From: Algoriphagus sp. Y33
GTDB lineage: Bacteria > Bacteroidota > Bacteroidia > Cytophagales > Cyclobacteriaceae
Length of the DNA stretch: 64,000 nt
Direction: 5' to 3'
Assembly (NCBI RefSeq): GCF_014838715.1
Contig: NZ_CP061947.1
Span: 2,852,001 to 2,916,000 of the forward strand
Shown piece by piece: positions 8,562 through 17,301 of the stretch; positions within the stretch are counted from its first letter, which is position 1; each line of letters starts with the position of its first letter. The notes under the pieces were generated by a model. That model searched no databases. It was given only the letters and a program-made list of their open reading frames with translations, and was not told the origin of the DNA. The translations under genes were made by a program, and so were the position numbers.

Positions 8562-11003
8562 TTACTCACTTTTCAGTGAATTAACCGGATTGGAAGTAGC
8601 CGCTTTGATGGATTGATAACTTATCGTAAGCAAGGCGATTACTGTTGCAAACACACCTGCAGACAGAAAGATCTGCCAATCCAACTGGATTTTGAACCGA
8701 TAGTCTTCCAGCCACAAATTCATGGCCCACCAAGCAATCGGCGAGGCGATCAGGAAAGCGATGATCACTAACTTGGTAAATTCTTTGGAAAGCATAAATA
8801 CAATACTTCGTACGCTGGAACCAAGCACCTTTCTGATACCTATTTCTTTGGTACGCTGCTCTGCCGTGAAGGCTGTCAAAGCGAACAACCCCAAGCATGC
8901 AATGACTATGGCGAAAGCAGCGAAAATAGCGAAGATTTTACCCAACCTCGTCTCAGCTGCATACATAGTTCCGAAGCGGTCATCGAGAAATGAATACGTG
9001 AAGGGCTGACCGGGAGCAAGTTCGTTCCACTTGGATTCGATGAAAGTGATCACCTGCTCAGTATCACTTGAATGAAACCTAAAAGAAGCGATTCCTCTCG
9101 GCCTATCACTCAGAAAGATCATAACCGGACCTATATTCTCTTTTAGGGATTCGAAATGGAAATTTTCCACCACACCTACCACTGTCTTTTCCTCCAATTC
9201 CAGTTCTTCAGCATCTGACATTTCGAATATCTTTTGACCGACTGGATCTCCCTCAAAATTGAAATTCCTGACAGCTGTTTCGTTCAAAATTACCGCATTG
9301 GAATCCGAAGGATACTGCATAGAAAAATCCCTTCCTTCCACTACTTTCATTCCGAGCGTACTGATGTAATCGTAGTCTACTTCCCAATTTTGTATGGAAA
9401 CCAAATTCTCCGTTTGCTTAGGATCTTTTCCTTCTGCCCACCAGGGATTATCACTGCGCCAAGTACCTGAAACAGGCAAGAAACCGCTAATAGTCCCGCT
9501 TTCCATGATACTGTTTGCCAGCACTTCTCTTTTAAATGTCCCAGCCTGATCACCCAGCGCATAGATGTCATCAATGGTGATGATCTGATCCTTATTGAAT
9601 CCTATTTTTTTATTTTGAATATAATTCAATTGATTGGAAACGGTAATCGTAGCAATAATCAAAATAATGGAAACGGCAAACTGGAACACGACCAGAGAAC
9701 TACGGATCATTCCGCTTTTCATACCCATGGATACTTTTCCCTTTAGGATGCTGATAGGCTTGAAACCTGAAAGAAAAAATGCGGGGTAGACACCTGCCAA
9801 CAAACCGGTCCCGATAGCTCCTGCCAGCAATATTCCGTAAAATGCAGTCTGAGAAAATGGAACGGTAAGTTCTCTTCCTGCCAAATCGTTGAAAAACGGC
9901 AACAATATAGAAACCAAAGGCAAAGCAATTAAAAAGGATATGAAGCTTAACAAAATGGACTCCATCAAAAACTGGCGGATCAAATGCGATCTGAACGAGC
10001 CCATCACTTTTCTGATCCCCACTTCTTTCGCCCGATTTGCAGATCTGGCTGTGGACAAATTCATAAAATTAATGCAGGCAATCACCAAAATAAACAGTGC
10101 CACGGCGGCAAAAAGATAGATATAGGTGATATTGAAATTAGGCTCAAATTCCCCCTGCAAATCACTTTTTAAATGAATATCAGTTAAGGATTGTACATCA
10201 TACTCAATTTTACCTCCATCATTTAAAAAAGTTTCAAGGCTAGATCCTTCCCCAAAAATCCTGCTTATTTCCGGCTCTATGTGGGTTTTGACCAGAGATG
10301 GAAATTTAGCTACCAGCGCTTCCGGTTTAGCATTTTCTCTCAGCTTAAAATAAGTAGGAAAATTATTGCTTAGCCAAACACCTCGCTTTGCCTCATCTAA
10401 GCCTTCCGTAGACAGCAAAAAATCAAAATGGAAGTGAGAATTTTCAGGTATATCCTGATATACACCCGTGATCGTAAAATTCATCTTGTTGTCCAAAATC
10501 AGCGATTTACCCAACGCATCATCATTGGGAAAGTATTTCTTGGCAGCACTTTCACTGATCGCCATGGTATTCGGCTCGGTCAACGCACGTTCAGAATTTC
10601 CTGCCAGCATTGGTATATCAAACACCTTAAAAAAGTCCCTACTTGCCCAGATGACCGTATGCTCCTTGATATTTTCCTCCTCCCGCTTCACTAGATAAGA
10701 ACCTCTTGCTCTAAAATGAACCGAAGCTTCTACCTCTGGGAAATCATCTACCAAAGCAGCTGCCATTGGAGCCGGAGCCTCAATCATCTTCCAATGGTTT
10801 CCACCGAAAATTATATCGCCCTTGACCCTATAGATTCTATCTGCATCTTTGAAATGGGTATCATAGCTCAGCTCATTGATGACAAAAAGTGAAATTACCA
10901 AGCAAACCGCTACACCCACCGATAATCCGAGGATGTTGATAAACGAGTAAAATTTATGCTTAGCAAGATTCCTAAGTGCGATTTTAATGTAGTTTTTAAG
11001 CAT
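8562..11003 (-). CDS. FtsX/MacB-type ABC transporter permease (permease 3)
   Basis: This is an 813-residue double-FtsX permease. The N-terminal helix is at about residues 20-45. The first FtsX domain, around 295-410, contains ACINFMNLSTARS, RAKEVGIRKVMGS and several helices. A helix near 430-450 precedes the second periplasmic domain, and the C-terminal FtsX domain (about 680-813) carries EIGIRKVLGSS and ends in NPVNSLKSE, an ending shared in form with permeases 2 and 4. A 71-bp gap separates it from the truncated permease downstream. No sigma-54-like site was seen upstream, but the gap to permease 4 contains repeats. Confidence 0.9.
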   Translation of the reverse strand: MLKNYIKIALRNLAKHKFYSFINILGLSVGVAVCLVISLFVINELSYDTHFKDADRIYRVKGDIIFGGNHWKMIEAPAPMAAALVDDFPEVEASVHFRARGSYLVKREEENIKEHTVIWASRDFFKVFDIPMLAGNSERALTEPNTMAISESAAKKYFPNDDALGKSLILDNKMNFTITGVYQDIPENSHFHFDFLLSTEGLDEAKRGVWLSNNFPTYFKLRENAKPEALVAKFPSLVKTHIEPEISRIFGEGSSLETFLNDGGKIEYDVQSLTDIHLKSDLQGEFEPNFNITYIYLFAAVALFILVIACINFMNLSTARSANRAKEVGIRKVMGSFRSHLIRQFLMESILLSFISFLIALPLVSILLPFFNDLAGRELTVPFSQTAFYGILLAGAIGTGLLAGVYPAFFLSGFKPISILKGKVSMGMKSGMIRSSLVVFQFAVSIILIIATITVSNQLNYIQNKKIGFNKDQIITIDDIYALGDQAGTFKREVLANSIMESGTISGFLPVSGTWRSDNPWWAEGKDPKQTENLVSIQNWEVDYDYISTLGMKVVEGRDFSMQYPSDSNAVILNETAVRNFNFEGDPVGQKIFEMSDAEELELEEKTVVGVVENFHFESLKENIGPVMIFLSDRPRGIASFRFHSSDTEQVITFIESKWNELAPGQPFTYSFLDDRFGTMYAAETRLGKIFAIFAAFAIVIACLGLFALTAFTAEQRTKEIGIRKVLGSSVRSIVFMLSKEFTKLVIIAFLIASPIAWWAMNLWLEDYRFKIQLDWQIFLSAGVFATVIALLTISYQSIKAATSNPVNSLKSE

Positions 11004-11351
11004 GGTTTCATTTACGATTTACGAGATTGAATGGAAACTCAACCCTATTTTGATTTACAGTCGCCCCATTGCCAAAGTCAGTTTGAAGTCGTAATTGCAA
11101 GTACTTTTACTAAGCACTCTTCTACTACTATCCTTCAAGTCCGAAGCAATCTCTGGTTTATCAAAGGATAAGATTGCTTCGATCTTGTATCTATTTCAAC
11201 GAGGATAGCTTTAGTATAAGATCTGGCAATGACGGGATCCCGACGTGGTGTGTGACTCCATAGACCAATAATATTTCGGTATGTGCAACGTACACCATGC
11301 TCAATCTCATTGAGATTGCCACACTCCTTCGTCGTTCGCAACGACGAATCC
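11004..11351. repeat. Intergenic repeat cluster between permeases 3 and 4
   Basis: This 348-bp gap is built mainly from repeats. It holds GAAGCAATCT / AGATTGCTTCG text at about 11138-11200 and GGCAATGACGGG near 11225. A degenerate hairpin GGTGTGTG ... CATAGACC lies at 11247-11266, and a further GATTGCC ... CGCAACGACG copy at about 11318-11347. No gene is supported. Confidence 0.7.
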
Positions 11352-13712
11352 CTACTCGCTTTTCAGTGAATTTACAGGATTATCCGAAGCGGCTTTATAG
11401 GCCTGCACTCCCACCGTAACTACAGCAATGAATACCAGCAAGATTCCCGATCCTGCAAAAATCCACCAGCTGAGATTGGTCTGATACGCATAGGTTTTTA
11501 GCCAATTGTCTGCTAAATACCAGGCCAACGGCACAGCTATCACAATCGAAAGTAAAACAAGCTGCACGAAATCCTTGGATACCAATCTCAATATTCCCAA
11601 GGTAGAAGCACCCATGACTTTTCGGACACCGATTTCCTTCTTACGCTTTTCAGCAGTGAATGCAGCCAACCCAACTAGTCCAAGGCAGCTTAAGAAAATC
11701 GCCATCACCCCGAAGTATTTTGCGAGCTTGGAAACCCGCTGCTCAGAAACATAGAGTGATTGATAGTCAGCATCCATAAATGAGAAATCCATCGGCTGAG
11801 CAGTTTGCTTCACGAAAAGCCCATCAATTCCTGCAATGGTTTCCTGCTGATTTTCAGAGTTAATTCTTACCATAATCTTTTCGGCAAAACCCGGATCATA
11901 CTTCAGGAATGCAGGTTTGACATTCTCTTTCAGCGACTCAAAATTGAAATCCTTTAGCACACCGATCACCTCTTTGTCCTCTCCCCATAGGTTGACGATT
12001 TTACCGACCGGATCATCAAATCCGATTGTACGAACTGCTGCCTCATTTAAAATTATCTTAGAATTTTCTTCTCCAAAGTCAGGTGAAAAAGCTCTTCCAT
12101 CGACCAATTCCAGTCCCATCGTCTCCACCAAGCCCATATTGACTGTTATGTTTTCGAATTTCACCTGTTCATCGGGATTTTTCCCTTCCCAGGTAAGCCC
12201 GATGGTAGAGCTTCGCAATCCTACTAATGGATGACTCAAACTGGATGCATCTTCTACCCCTGGACTATTTTTCAGCTCCGCCAAAAATGAATCCAGCACG
12301 TTGGGAAGAACCCCAGAGGCGTTGATCTGAAGGAGATGACTCTGGTCGTAGCCGAGGTTTTGGTTTTGGATAAAGGACATCTGCTTGCCGATCACTAAGA
12401 TCCCAATGATCAACAAAAGAGAAATTGAAAATTGGAAAACAACCAGTCCTTTTCTTGCGAGCATCTCACCAAAACTTCCCTTCACGGATGATTTCATCAC
12501 GTCCACGGGCTTAAACTTAGATAAGTAAGCAGCAGGGTAAATACCCGCCAAGATGCCTGTCACAATACCTATTGACAGTAAAATCAAGATCAGTTCAGGC
12601 TGGAAGGCCAAACTTAGTGTCTTGGAGGTGACCTGATTGAAAAAAGGTTGTAAAATATAAACAAATACAATTGCCAATAGCAGTGCCAAAAAAGTGAGCA
12701 CCAGTGATTCGACCATAAACTGGCTGAATAGACCTCCACGGCTTGCTCCCATGGATTTTTTGACCCCAATTTCCTTTACCCGACTCATCGATCTGGCTGT
12801 GGTCAGGTTCATGAAATTGATGCAGGCGATGATCAGAATAAAGATTGCAATGGCTGAAAACAGCTTGACATAACTGATCCTTCCACCTGCCACTTTCCCA
12901 TCTTCATATGTCCCATACAAATAGGTATCTCCATAGGGTTGAACAAAAGCAGACACATTGCTCCCCTTATCCTTGGCTTTGATAAAGCCGTCAATCTGCT
13001 CATTGAAAGCTTCCACATCTGTGTCCCGGCGAAGCAGCAAATAAGTCGAAGCATTGAAATTGCCCCAGTGTACTCCATCTCCCAGCATCTGCTTGAAATA
13101 GGAAAAGGACAAGAAGTAATCATGCTTATCCAAATCCATAGACCCTAGATCCTTGAAAACCCCCGTCACTTCCACCTCATTCTGAAAATCATAAACCTGC
13201 CATTTCACCGATTTACCAATTGCCTCTTTTGGTGAACCAAAGAGCTTGGTAGCCATAGTCTCCGAAATCGCCAGATTATTGATCCCTGCCATAATCCGGC
13301 TAGGATTTCCCTCTACAAAATCGACCGAAAAAACATCAAAATAACTTTGGTCCACAAACAAACCCGCACCTGACATCTTGGTATCACCATTTTCAAAAGC
13401 AACTCCTTCAATAAACGGAGAGGTACCCGCAGATAATTCTATCTGGGGGAATTCTGCTTTCATTGCCTCAGCCATCTCTCCAGGCGTTATTGACCAAGTT
13501 ACGATCCCCCCGCTATTATCGTGATTGGTCATCACAGTATAGATTCGATCTATCTTCTTATGATACCGGCCTATATTCAACTCATCCTTCACCCACAGTA
13601 GAATTAGAATCACTGTGGTAAGACCTATGGCCAATCCAAACAGGTTGATCACGAAGATCTTTTTGAACTTCATAAAGCTGCGAAAGGCGAGGGTAAGCTG
13701 ATGACGGAGCAC
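11352..13712 (-). CDS. FtsX/MacB-type ABC transporter permease (permease 4)
   Basis: This 786-residue double-FtsX permease has an N-terminal helix at about residues 20-42. The first FtsX domain, around 280-400, carries ACINFMNLTTARS and EIGVKKSMGAS. A second periplasmic domain follows, then a C-terminal FtsX domain around 660-786 with EIGVRKVMGAS and the NPVNSLKSE terminus. It is the permease closest to the ATPase gene, with about 290 bp of repeat-rich DNA between them. It is probably the core partner of that ATPase and of the fusion protein; the other three permeases would be alternative or additional partners. That assignment is inference from position. Confidence 0.9.
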   Translation of the reverse strand: MLRHQLTLAFRSFMKFKKIFVINLFGLAIGLTTVILILLWVKDELNIGRYHKKIDRIYTVMTNHDNSGGIVTWSITPGEMAEAMKAEFPQIELSAGTSPFIEGVAFENGDTKMSGAGLFVDQSYFDVFSVDFVEGNPSRIMAGINNLAISETMATKLFGSPKEAIGKSVKWQVYDFQNEVEVTGVFKDLGSMDLDKHDYFLSFSYFKQMLGDGVHWGNFNASTYLLLRRDTDVEAFNEQIDGFIKAKDKGSNVSAFVQPYGDTYLYGTYEDGKVAGGRISYVKLFSAIAIFILIIACINFMNLTTARSMSRVKEIGVKKSMGASRGGLFSQFMVESLVLTFLALLLAIVFVYILQPFFNQVTSKTLSLAFQPELILILLSIGIVTGILAGIYPAAYLSKFKPVDVMKSSVKGSFGEMLARKGLVVFQFSISLLLIIGILVIGKQMSFIQNQNLGYDQSHLLQINASGVLPNVLDSFLAELKNSPGVEDASSLSHPLVGLRSSTIGLTWEGKNPDEQVKFENITVNMGLVETMGLELVDGRAFSPDFGEENSKIILNEAAVRTIGFDDPVGKIVNLWGEDKEVIGVLKDFNFESLKENVKPAFLKYDPGFAEKIMVRINSENQQETIAGIDGLFVKQTAQPMDFSFMDADYQSLYVSEQRVSKLAKYFGVMAIFLSCLGLVGLAAFTAEKRKKEIGVRKVMGASTLGILRLVSKDFVQLVLLSIVIAVPLAWYLADNWLKTYAYQTNLSWWIFAGSGILLVFIAVVTVGVQAYKAASDNPVNSLKSE

Positions 13713-14001
13713 GGATTTTTGATTTTAAGATTAGAAAATTGGAAGATTCGATTTATTCGTCATTGCGAGTGAGGAACGAGCGAAGCAATCTGTAAATCAA
13801 GATAGACTGCTTCGTACCTCGCAGTGACGGAGCTCACTTCGGTTTTCGGTCCTTCGCCGTGGTCTGTGTCTGCACAGACCACTTTTATTTCGGTCTGTGA
13901 GGACACAGACCGAGGGGAAGAAATCGTTCTGGATATGATCCGCAAGGCGAAGGTTATGTAGACCAATTTTCCAATTTTAGAATCTTCCAATTTTTCAATA
14001 G
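13713..14001. repeat. Repeat block with two perfect GGTCTGTG-type hairpins
   Basis: A GTCATTGCGAG...GAAGCAATCTG repeat with its inverted partner spans about 13762-13830. Two perfect hairpins follow. At 13861-13880 the stem is GGTCTGTG/CACAGACC with loop TCTG (extendable outward to 10 bp). At 13891-13912 the stem is CGGTCTGTG/CACAGACCG with loop AGGA. These are the best-preserved copies of the family in the window. The block separates the ATPase gene from permease 4. Confidence 0.8.
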
Positions 14002-14697
14002 CTACACATGAAACTGCTCCCTGATATTCTCTGTCACCACTTTACCATCAAACAGATTGATGATCCGGTGTGCATAGTTCGCATCATGGGGAGAGTGGGT
14101 TACCATTACGATGGTGGTTCCTTCGTTATTGAGTTCTTCCAGAAGGCGCATTACCTCTTCCCCATTGGTAGAATCCAAGTTACCTGTAGGCTCATCTGCA
14201 AGGATCACGGAAGGCTTGGCCACGATTGCTCTGGCGATGGCCACACGCTGCTGCTGACCACCGGATAGCTGCTGGGGAAAGTGGTTTCTCCGGTGCATGA
14301 TATTCATGCGGGTAAGCACTTCTTCCACTTTTTTCTTTCGCTCGTCAGAAGGGACTTTCAGGTAAAGAAGCGGAAGCTCCACATTTTCAAACACGGTCAG
14401 CTCATCAATCAGGTTAAAGCTTTGGAATACAAAGCCAATATTTCCCTTTCTGAGTGAGGAACGCTGTCTCTCGGAGAACTTAGCTACTTCGTTGTCCAGA
14501 AAGTAATATTCTCCTCCGTCCGGATTATCCAGAAGACCAATGATATTCAGTAAAGTGGATTTACCACAGCCTGAAGGCCCCATGATGGCCACGAATTCGC
14601 CTTTTTTGATTTCAATTTGGATACTGTCCAAAGCTGTTGTTTCTACCTCCTCGGTAGCGTACATTTTTCGGAGATTGACTGTTTTGATTACGTTCAT
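14002..14697 (-). CDS. ABC transporter ATP-binding protein, LolD/MacB type
   Basis: This cytoplasmic ATPase is expected to drive the FtsX-type permeases nearby. With the start at 14697 it has 231 residues. Visible motifs are Walker A GPSGCGKST (40-48), Q-loop in FVFQSFNL (89-96), signature LSGGQ (144-148), Walker B VILADEP (164-170) with the LolD/MacB-typical TGNLD, and the switch His in VTHSPHDA. A longer frame to 14751 exists, but its extra 18 residues are encoded by the GGAGAC-rich repeat text and are unlike the family, so I prefer the MNVIKTVNL start. It is the only ATPase for four permeases. Confidence 0.93.
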   Translation of the reverse strand: MNVIKTVNLRKMYATEEVETTALDSIQIEIKKGEFVAIMGPSGCGKSTLLNIIGLLDNPDGGEYYFLDNEVAKFSERQRSSLRKGNIGFVFQSFNLIDELTVFENVELPLLYLKVPSDERKKKVEEVLTRMNIMHRRNHFPQQLSGGQQQRVAIARAIVAKPSVILADEPTGNLDSTNGEEVMRLLEELNNEGTTIVMVTHSPHDANYAHRIINLFDGKVVTENIREQFHV

Positions 14698-14845
14698 GTG
14701 AGTTAAGTTTGAAGACGGGAGACCGAAGACCGAAGTAATTGGTACCTCCACCTTTTATTGATAGATTTTATGTTTTTAAGACTGGAGACGGGAGACAGAA
14801 GTGATTGGAACCTCCACTTCGGTCTCCTATCTTCGGTCTTCCAGC
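14698..14845. repeat. Direct repeats of GACGGGAGAC-type text
   Basis: Two imperfect direct copies of the text AGACGGGAGAC...GAAGT.ATTGG.ACCTCCAC lie at about 14716-14755 and 14787-14816. Inverted pieces (CTTCGGTCTCC, CTTCGGTCTTCC) follow at about 14817-14842. Related GGTCTCCCGTC text starts each unit of the 233-bp tandem duplication at 15249. Confidence 0.6.
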
Positions 14846-15192
14846 TTATTTAATAGCTTTTTTAAATCCTATTATCATATTCATCAGATTGAAACATTCA
14901 GAATAGAGTTTCTCAAACTCTGAATCTTCAATGTACTTTTTGCTTTGTGTAAGCAAGTTACGACCTCAGCTAAAGACCTTAAGGAATAGCCAATAAACCT
15001 AGCTTGCTCCGGATTAGTCTGACCAATCGAACCTTCGGCAATATTCAAAGCAATAGAGTCCGCAGCTCTTTGAATTTGACTTGTCAAATTATAGATTTCT
15101 TCTTTTGGAAACTTCTTTGATAAATCATGAATTTCCTCTGCTAAATCCATCGCCTTTTGCCAAATGATCAACTTTTCAAACTTAAAGCTCAT
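14846..15192 (-). pseudogene. Four-helix-bundle (S23/TIGR02436-type) protein, frameshifted
   Basis: The first 84 residues (FEKLIIWQKAMDLAEEI, QIQRAADSIALNIAEGS, FIGYSLRSLAEVVTCLHKAK) are typical of the small four-helix-bundle family first described from rRNA intervening sequences. The open frame ends at 14884 with a non-family tail. Shifting frame at the five-T run 14937-14941 (AAAAA on the coding strand) restores the usual ending KKYIEDSEFEKLYSECFNLM and a stop at 14846-14848. One A lost from a six-A run explains the lesion. It may be a real mutation or a base-calling error. The gene sits between the ATPase and the fusion protein and is bordered by repeats, so it looks inserted. Confidence 0.8.
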
Positions 15193-15724
15193 ATTTTATC
15201 ATGTTAAATCACTAATACTAGGGCTCTCAAATACTACGCTGCTTCTTCGGTCTCCCGTCTATCTAAGTTCCAGCACCTCATTCTTCCCGAAATTCTCGTA
15301 GCCACTGATGCGATGAAAGCTTAACACGTCATTGCGAGGGGTTTATTCTATTACCAAATCAATAGTACATTTCTGCCCCGAAGCAATCTGTTAAGTAAAA
15401 TAAAGAGATTGCTTCGCTCGTTCCTCACTCGCAATGACGAACTCCCACTATTTTCCGCCTATAAACAAGTCATTTCTCTTAGGTCTCCCGTCTATCTAAG
15501 CTCCAGCACCTCATTCTTCCCGAAATCCTCGTAGCCACTGATGCGATGAAAGCTTAACACGTCATTGCGAGGGGTTTATTCTATTACCAAATCAATAGTA
15601 CATTTCTGCCCCGAAGCAATCTGTTAAGTAAAATAAAGAGATTGCTTCGCTCGTTCCTCACTCGCAATGACGAACTCCCACTATTTTCCGCCTATAAACA
15701 AGTCATTTCTCTTAGGTCTCCCAT
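15193..15724. repeat. 233-bp tandem duplication carrying the 3' end of the adaptor gene
   Basis: Two nearly identical 233-bp units lie head to tail: 15249-15481 and 15482-15714. A third, partial copy (15715 to about 15773) is the genuine 3' end of the membrane-fusion gene. Each unit begins with GGTCTCCCGTCTATCTAAG, repeats the last ~18 codons of that gene, then diverges into a GTCATTGCGAG ... CTCGCAATGACG element. The two full units differ at only two positions that I see (AGTTCC/AGCTCC, AATTC/AATCC near their starts). The duplicated coding ends have no start codon and are not genes. Confidence 0.92.
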
Positions 15725-16972
15725 CTATCTAAGTTCCAGCACCTCATTCTTCCCGAAATTCTCGTAGCCGCTGATGATTACTTTCTCACCTTCCACCAAG
15801 CCTTCCAGTACTTCATAGAATTCAGGGTTTTTGTTTCCAAGCCTGATATTTCTCTTTTCAGCATTTCCGGAAGAGTTGATCACAAACACCCAGTTTCCTC
15901 CTGTATCCTTAAAGAACCCGCCCGTCGGCAAAAGCAAGCTCTGCTCACTATCACTAAGTTGCAATCTGATTCTCACACTCTGTCCTCTTCTGATTCCCTG
16001 TGGGCTTTCACCGGTAAATCTCATATCCACTTCAAATCGACCGTTGGCAATCGTAGGATATATCTTGGTTATTTCCAGCTCATGATCCACACCACTTAGC
16101 GTAAACTTACCCTGCAGACCTTGACCTATTCTAGGCAGGTACAGCTCATCTATTGGCACACGCACTTTGAATTCATCCAGCACATCAATCTGTCCATAGC
16201 GTGCACCTGAATTAATCGCCTGCCCCACTTCGATTTGCTCCATAGCCAACTGGCCTGCAATGGGAGCTTTAATGACGAGACCATCCAGTATCTGTCCTAC
16301 TCCTTCCAATGAAGCATTCATTCTGTTTTCAGATTGTCGAAGCTGCGCAAGCTGATAAGATCTGGCGATGGAATCACTCTTATAAGACTTATAAGTCAAT
16401 TCCTTTCTCTTCAGATTGTAATCATACTGCTCAGCCACTTCCTCATATTCTCTGTCTGAGACTAGCTTCTTTTCGTGCAACTCTTTGAATCTCTTGTACT
16501 GTGGCTCAAGCAGACTGATTTGATAATCTATTTCCGCCAGTTGTCCTTGCTGGCTCAGGTCATTTTGGTCCAGAAAAAGACGGGTCTGACGCAGATTGTT
16601 GATCTGCTCATACAGCATGGTCTCCCGCTGCATCACATCCAGCTGCAAGTTGGAATTGGCCATAATCAAAATCGTATCTCCTACCTCTACCAGTGCTCCG
16701 GATTCACGTACTATCTGCGAGACCATTCCCCCTTCCACCGCATCGAGGAAAAAAGTTTGCGCAGGTTCGATCTGTCCCGAAACCAATATATAATCGGTAA
16801 ACTCACCTTTCGAAACTGTCGCGATGCTCAAGCGATCTTTCTCCACATTCATTGTAGACCTGTGATCCGCATAGGCGATTTGGTAAACAATTCCTGCGAC
16901 TATAGCCACTCCGCCTACTATCCAGGCGATTCTTTTTGGGGTCCAGGTTTTCTTAGCTATTTTTCTATCCAT
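15725..16972 (-). CDS. Efflux membrane-fusion (HlyD/MacA-type) periplasmic adaptor
   Basis: This 415-residue adaptor links an inner-membrane ABC permease to an outer-membrane channel. With start MDRKIAKKTW at 16972 it has a short cytoplasmic tail and one membrane anchor (RIAWIVGGVAIVAGIVYQIA, about 14-33). A lipoyl/biotinyl half (VSGQIEPAQTFFLDAVEGG) follows, then a long coiled-coil hairpin (about 100-220), the second lipoyl half (IKAPIAGQLAMEQIEVGQAI), a beta-barrel, and the membrane-proximal ending IISGYENFGKNEVLELR. A longer frame to 17113 adds 47 residues without family character. Its final codons are the source of the tandem duplication next door. A possible sigma-54 site lies at 16997-17012. 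Confidence 0.9.
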   Translation of the reverse strand: MDRKIAKKTWTPKRIAWIVGGVAIVAGIVYQIAYADHRSTMNVEKDRLSIATVSKGEFTDYILVSGQIEPAQTFFLDAVEGGMVSQIVRESGALVEVGDTILIMANSNLQLDVMQRETMLYEQINNLRQTRLFLDQNDLSQQGQLAEIDYQISLLEPQYKRFKELHEKKLVSDREYEEVAEQYDYNLKRKELTYKSYKSDSIARSYQLAQLRQSENRMNASLEGVGQILDGLVIKAPIAGQLAMEQIEVGQAINSGARYGQIDVLDEFKVRVPIDELYLPRIGQGLQGKFTLSGVDHELEITKIYPTIANGRFEVDMRFTGESPQGIRRGQSVRIRLQLSDSEQSLLLPTGGFFKDTGGNWVFVINSSGNAEKRNIRLGNKNPEFYEVLEGLVEGEKVIISGYENFGKNEVLELR

Positions 16973-17301
16973 TGTGTGTAAATGCCATTTTCGGGCTGCC
17001 CCCACTATGCCAAATGGTATGCCATGCAAAAAATCGCCTTCACAGGCTTGTTTCATCGATTTAGGAAAAAGTGCACTTAAGACTCTCGAACATTTTCGTC
17101 CGCAAGCGAACAAAATATTTCAAAGTCGACTATTTTTTACCTAACTTATATTTCCGCTCTATCCTCTCAAAACATGCCCATAGTGTCCGAAATCAAACGT
17201 TTTACGGTAAATTTATATCGTCTTGCTTTTCGGTATGCTTTTGGAACAGGAGCACAGTGCAAGCAGGAAAGGTTTCCGTGCTTTTTTAATTCCTTTTTAC
17301 T
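16973..17301. promoter_or_regulatory. Divergent regulatory region between adaptor and sigma-54 regulator
   Basis: This 329-bp gap separates the adaptor (minus) from the response regulator (plus). It includes the candidate sigma-54 element at 16997-17012 and overlapping TGGCAT/ATGCCA text at 17004-17034 that could be activator sites. It also holds a short CGTCCGCAAGCG palindrome near 17097. No gene is supported. Confidence 0.5.
16997..17012 (-). promoter_or_regulatory. Possible sigma-54 promoter for the adaptor gene (weak)
   Basis: On the minus strand the text is TGGCATAGTGGGGGCA. GG and GC sit at the sigma-54 spacing and TGGCA is intact, but the usual TT before GC is GG. The adaptor start codon is about 25 nt further. 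It is weaker than the site at 4174-4189 but lies in the expected place. Confidence 0.3.

Noticed and set aside
14934..14945. Possible programmed -1 frameshift in the four-helix-bundle gene
   Set aside because: The site is GCA AAA AGT, which does not match the X XXY YYZ slippery pattern in the zero frame, and no stimulatory stem is evident; a one-base loss is simpler.
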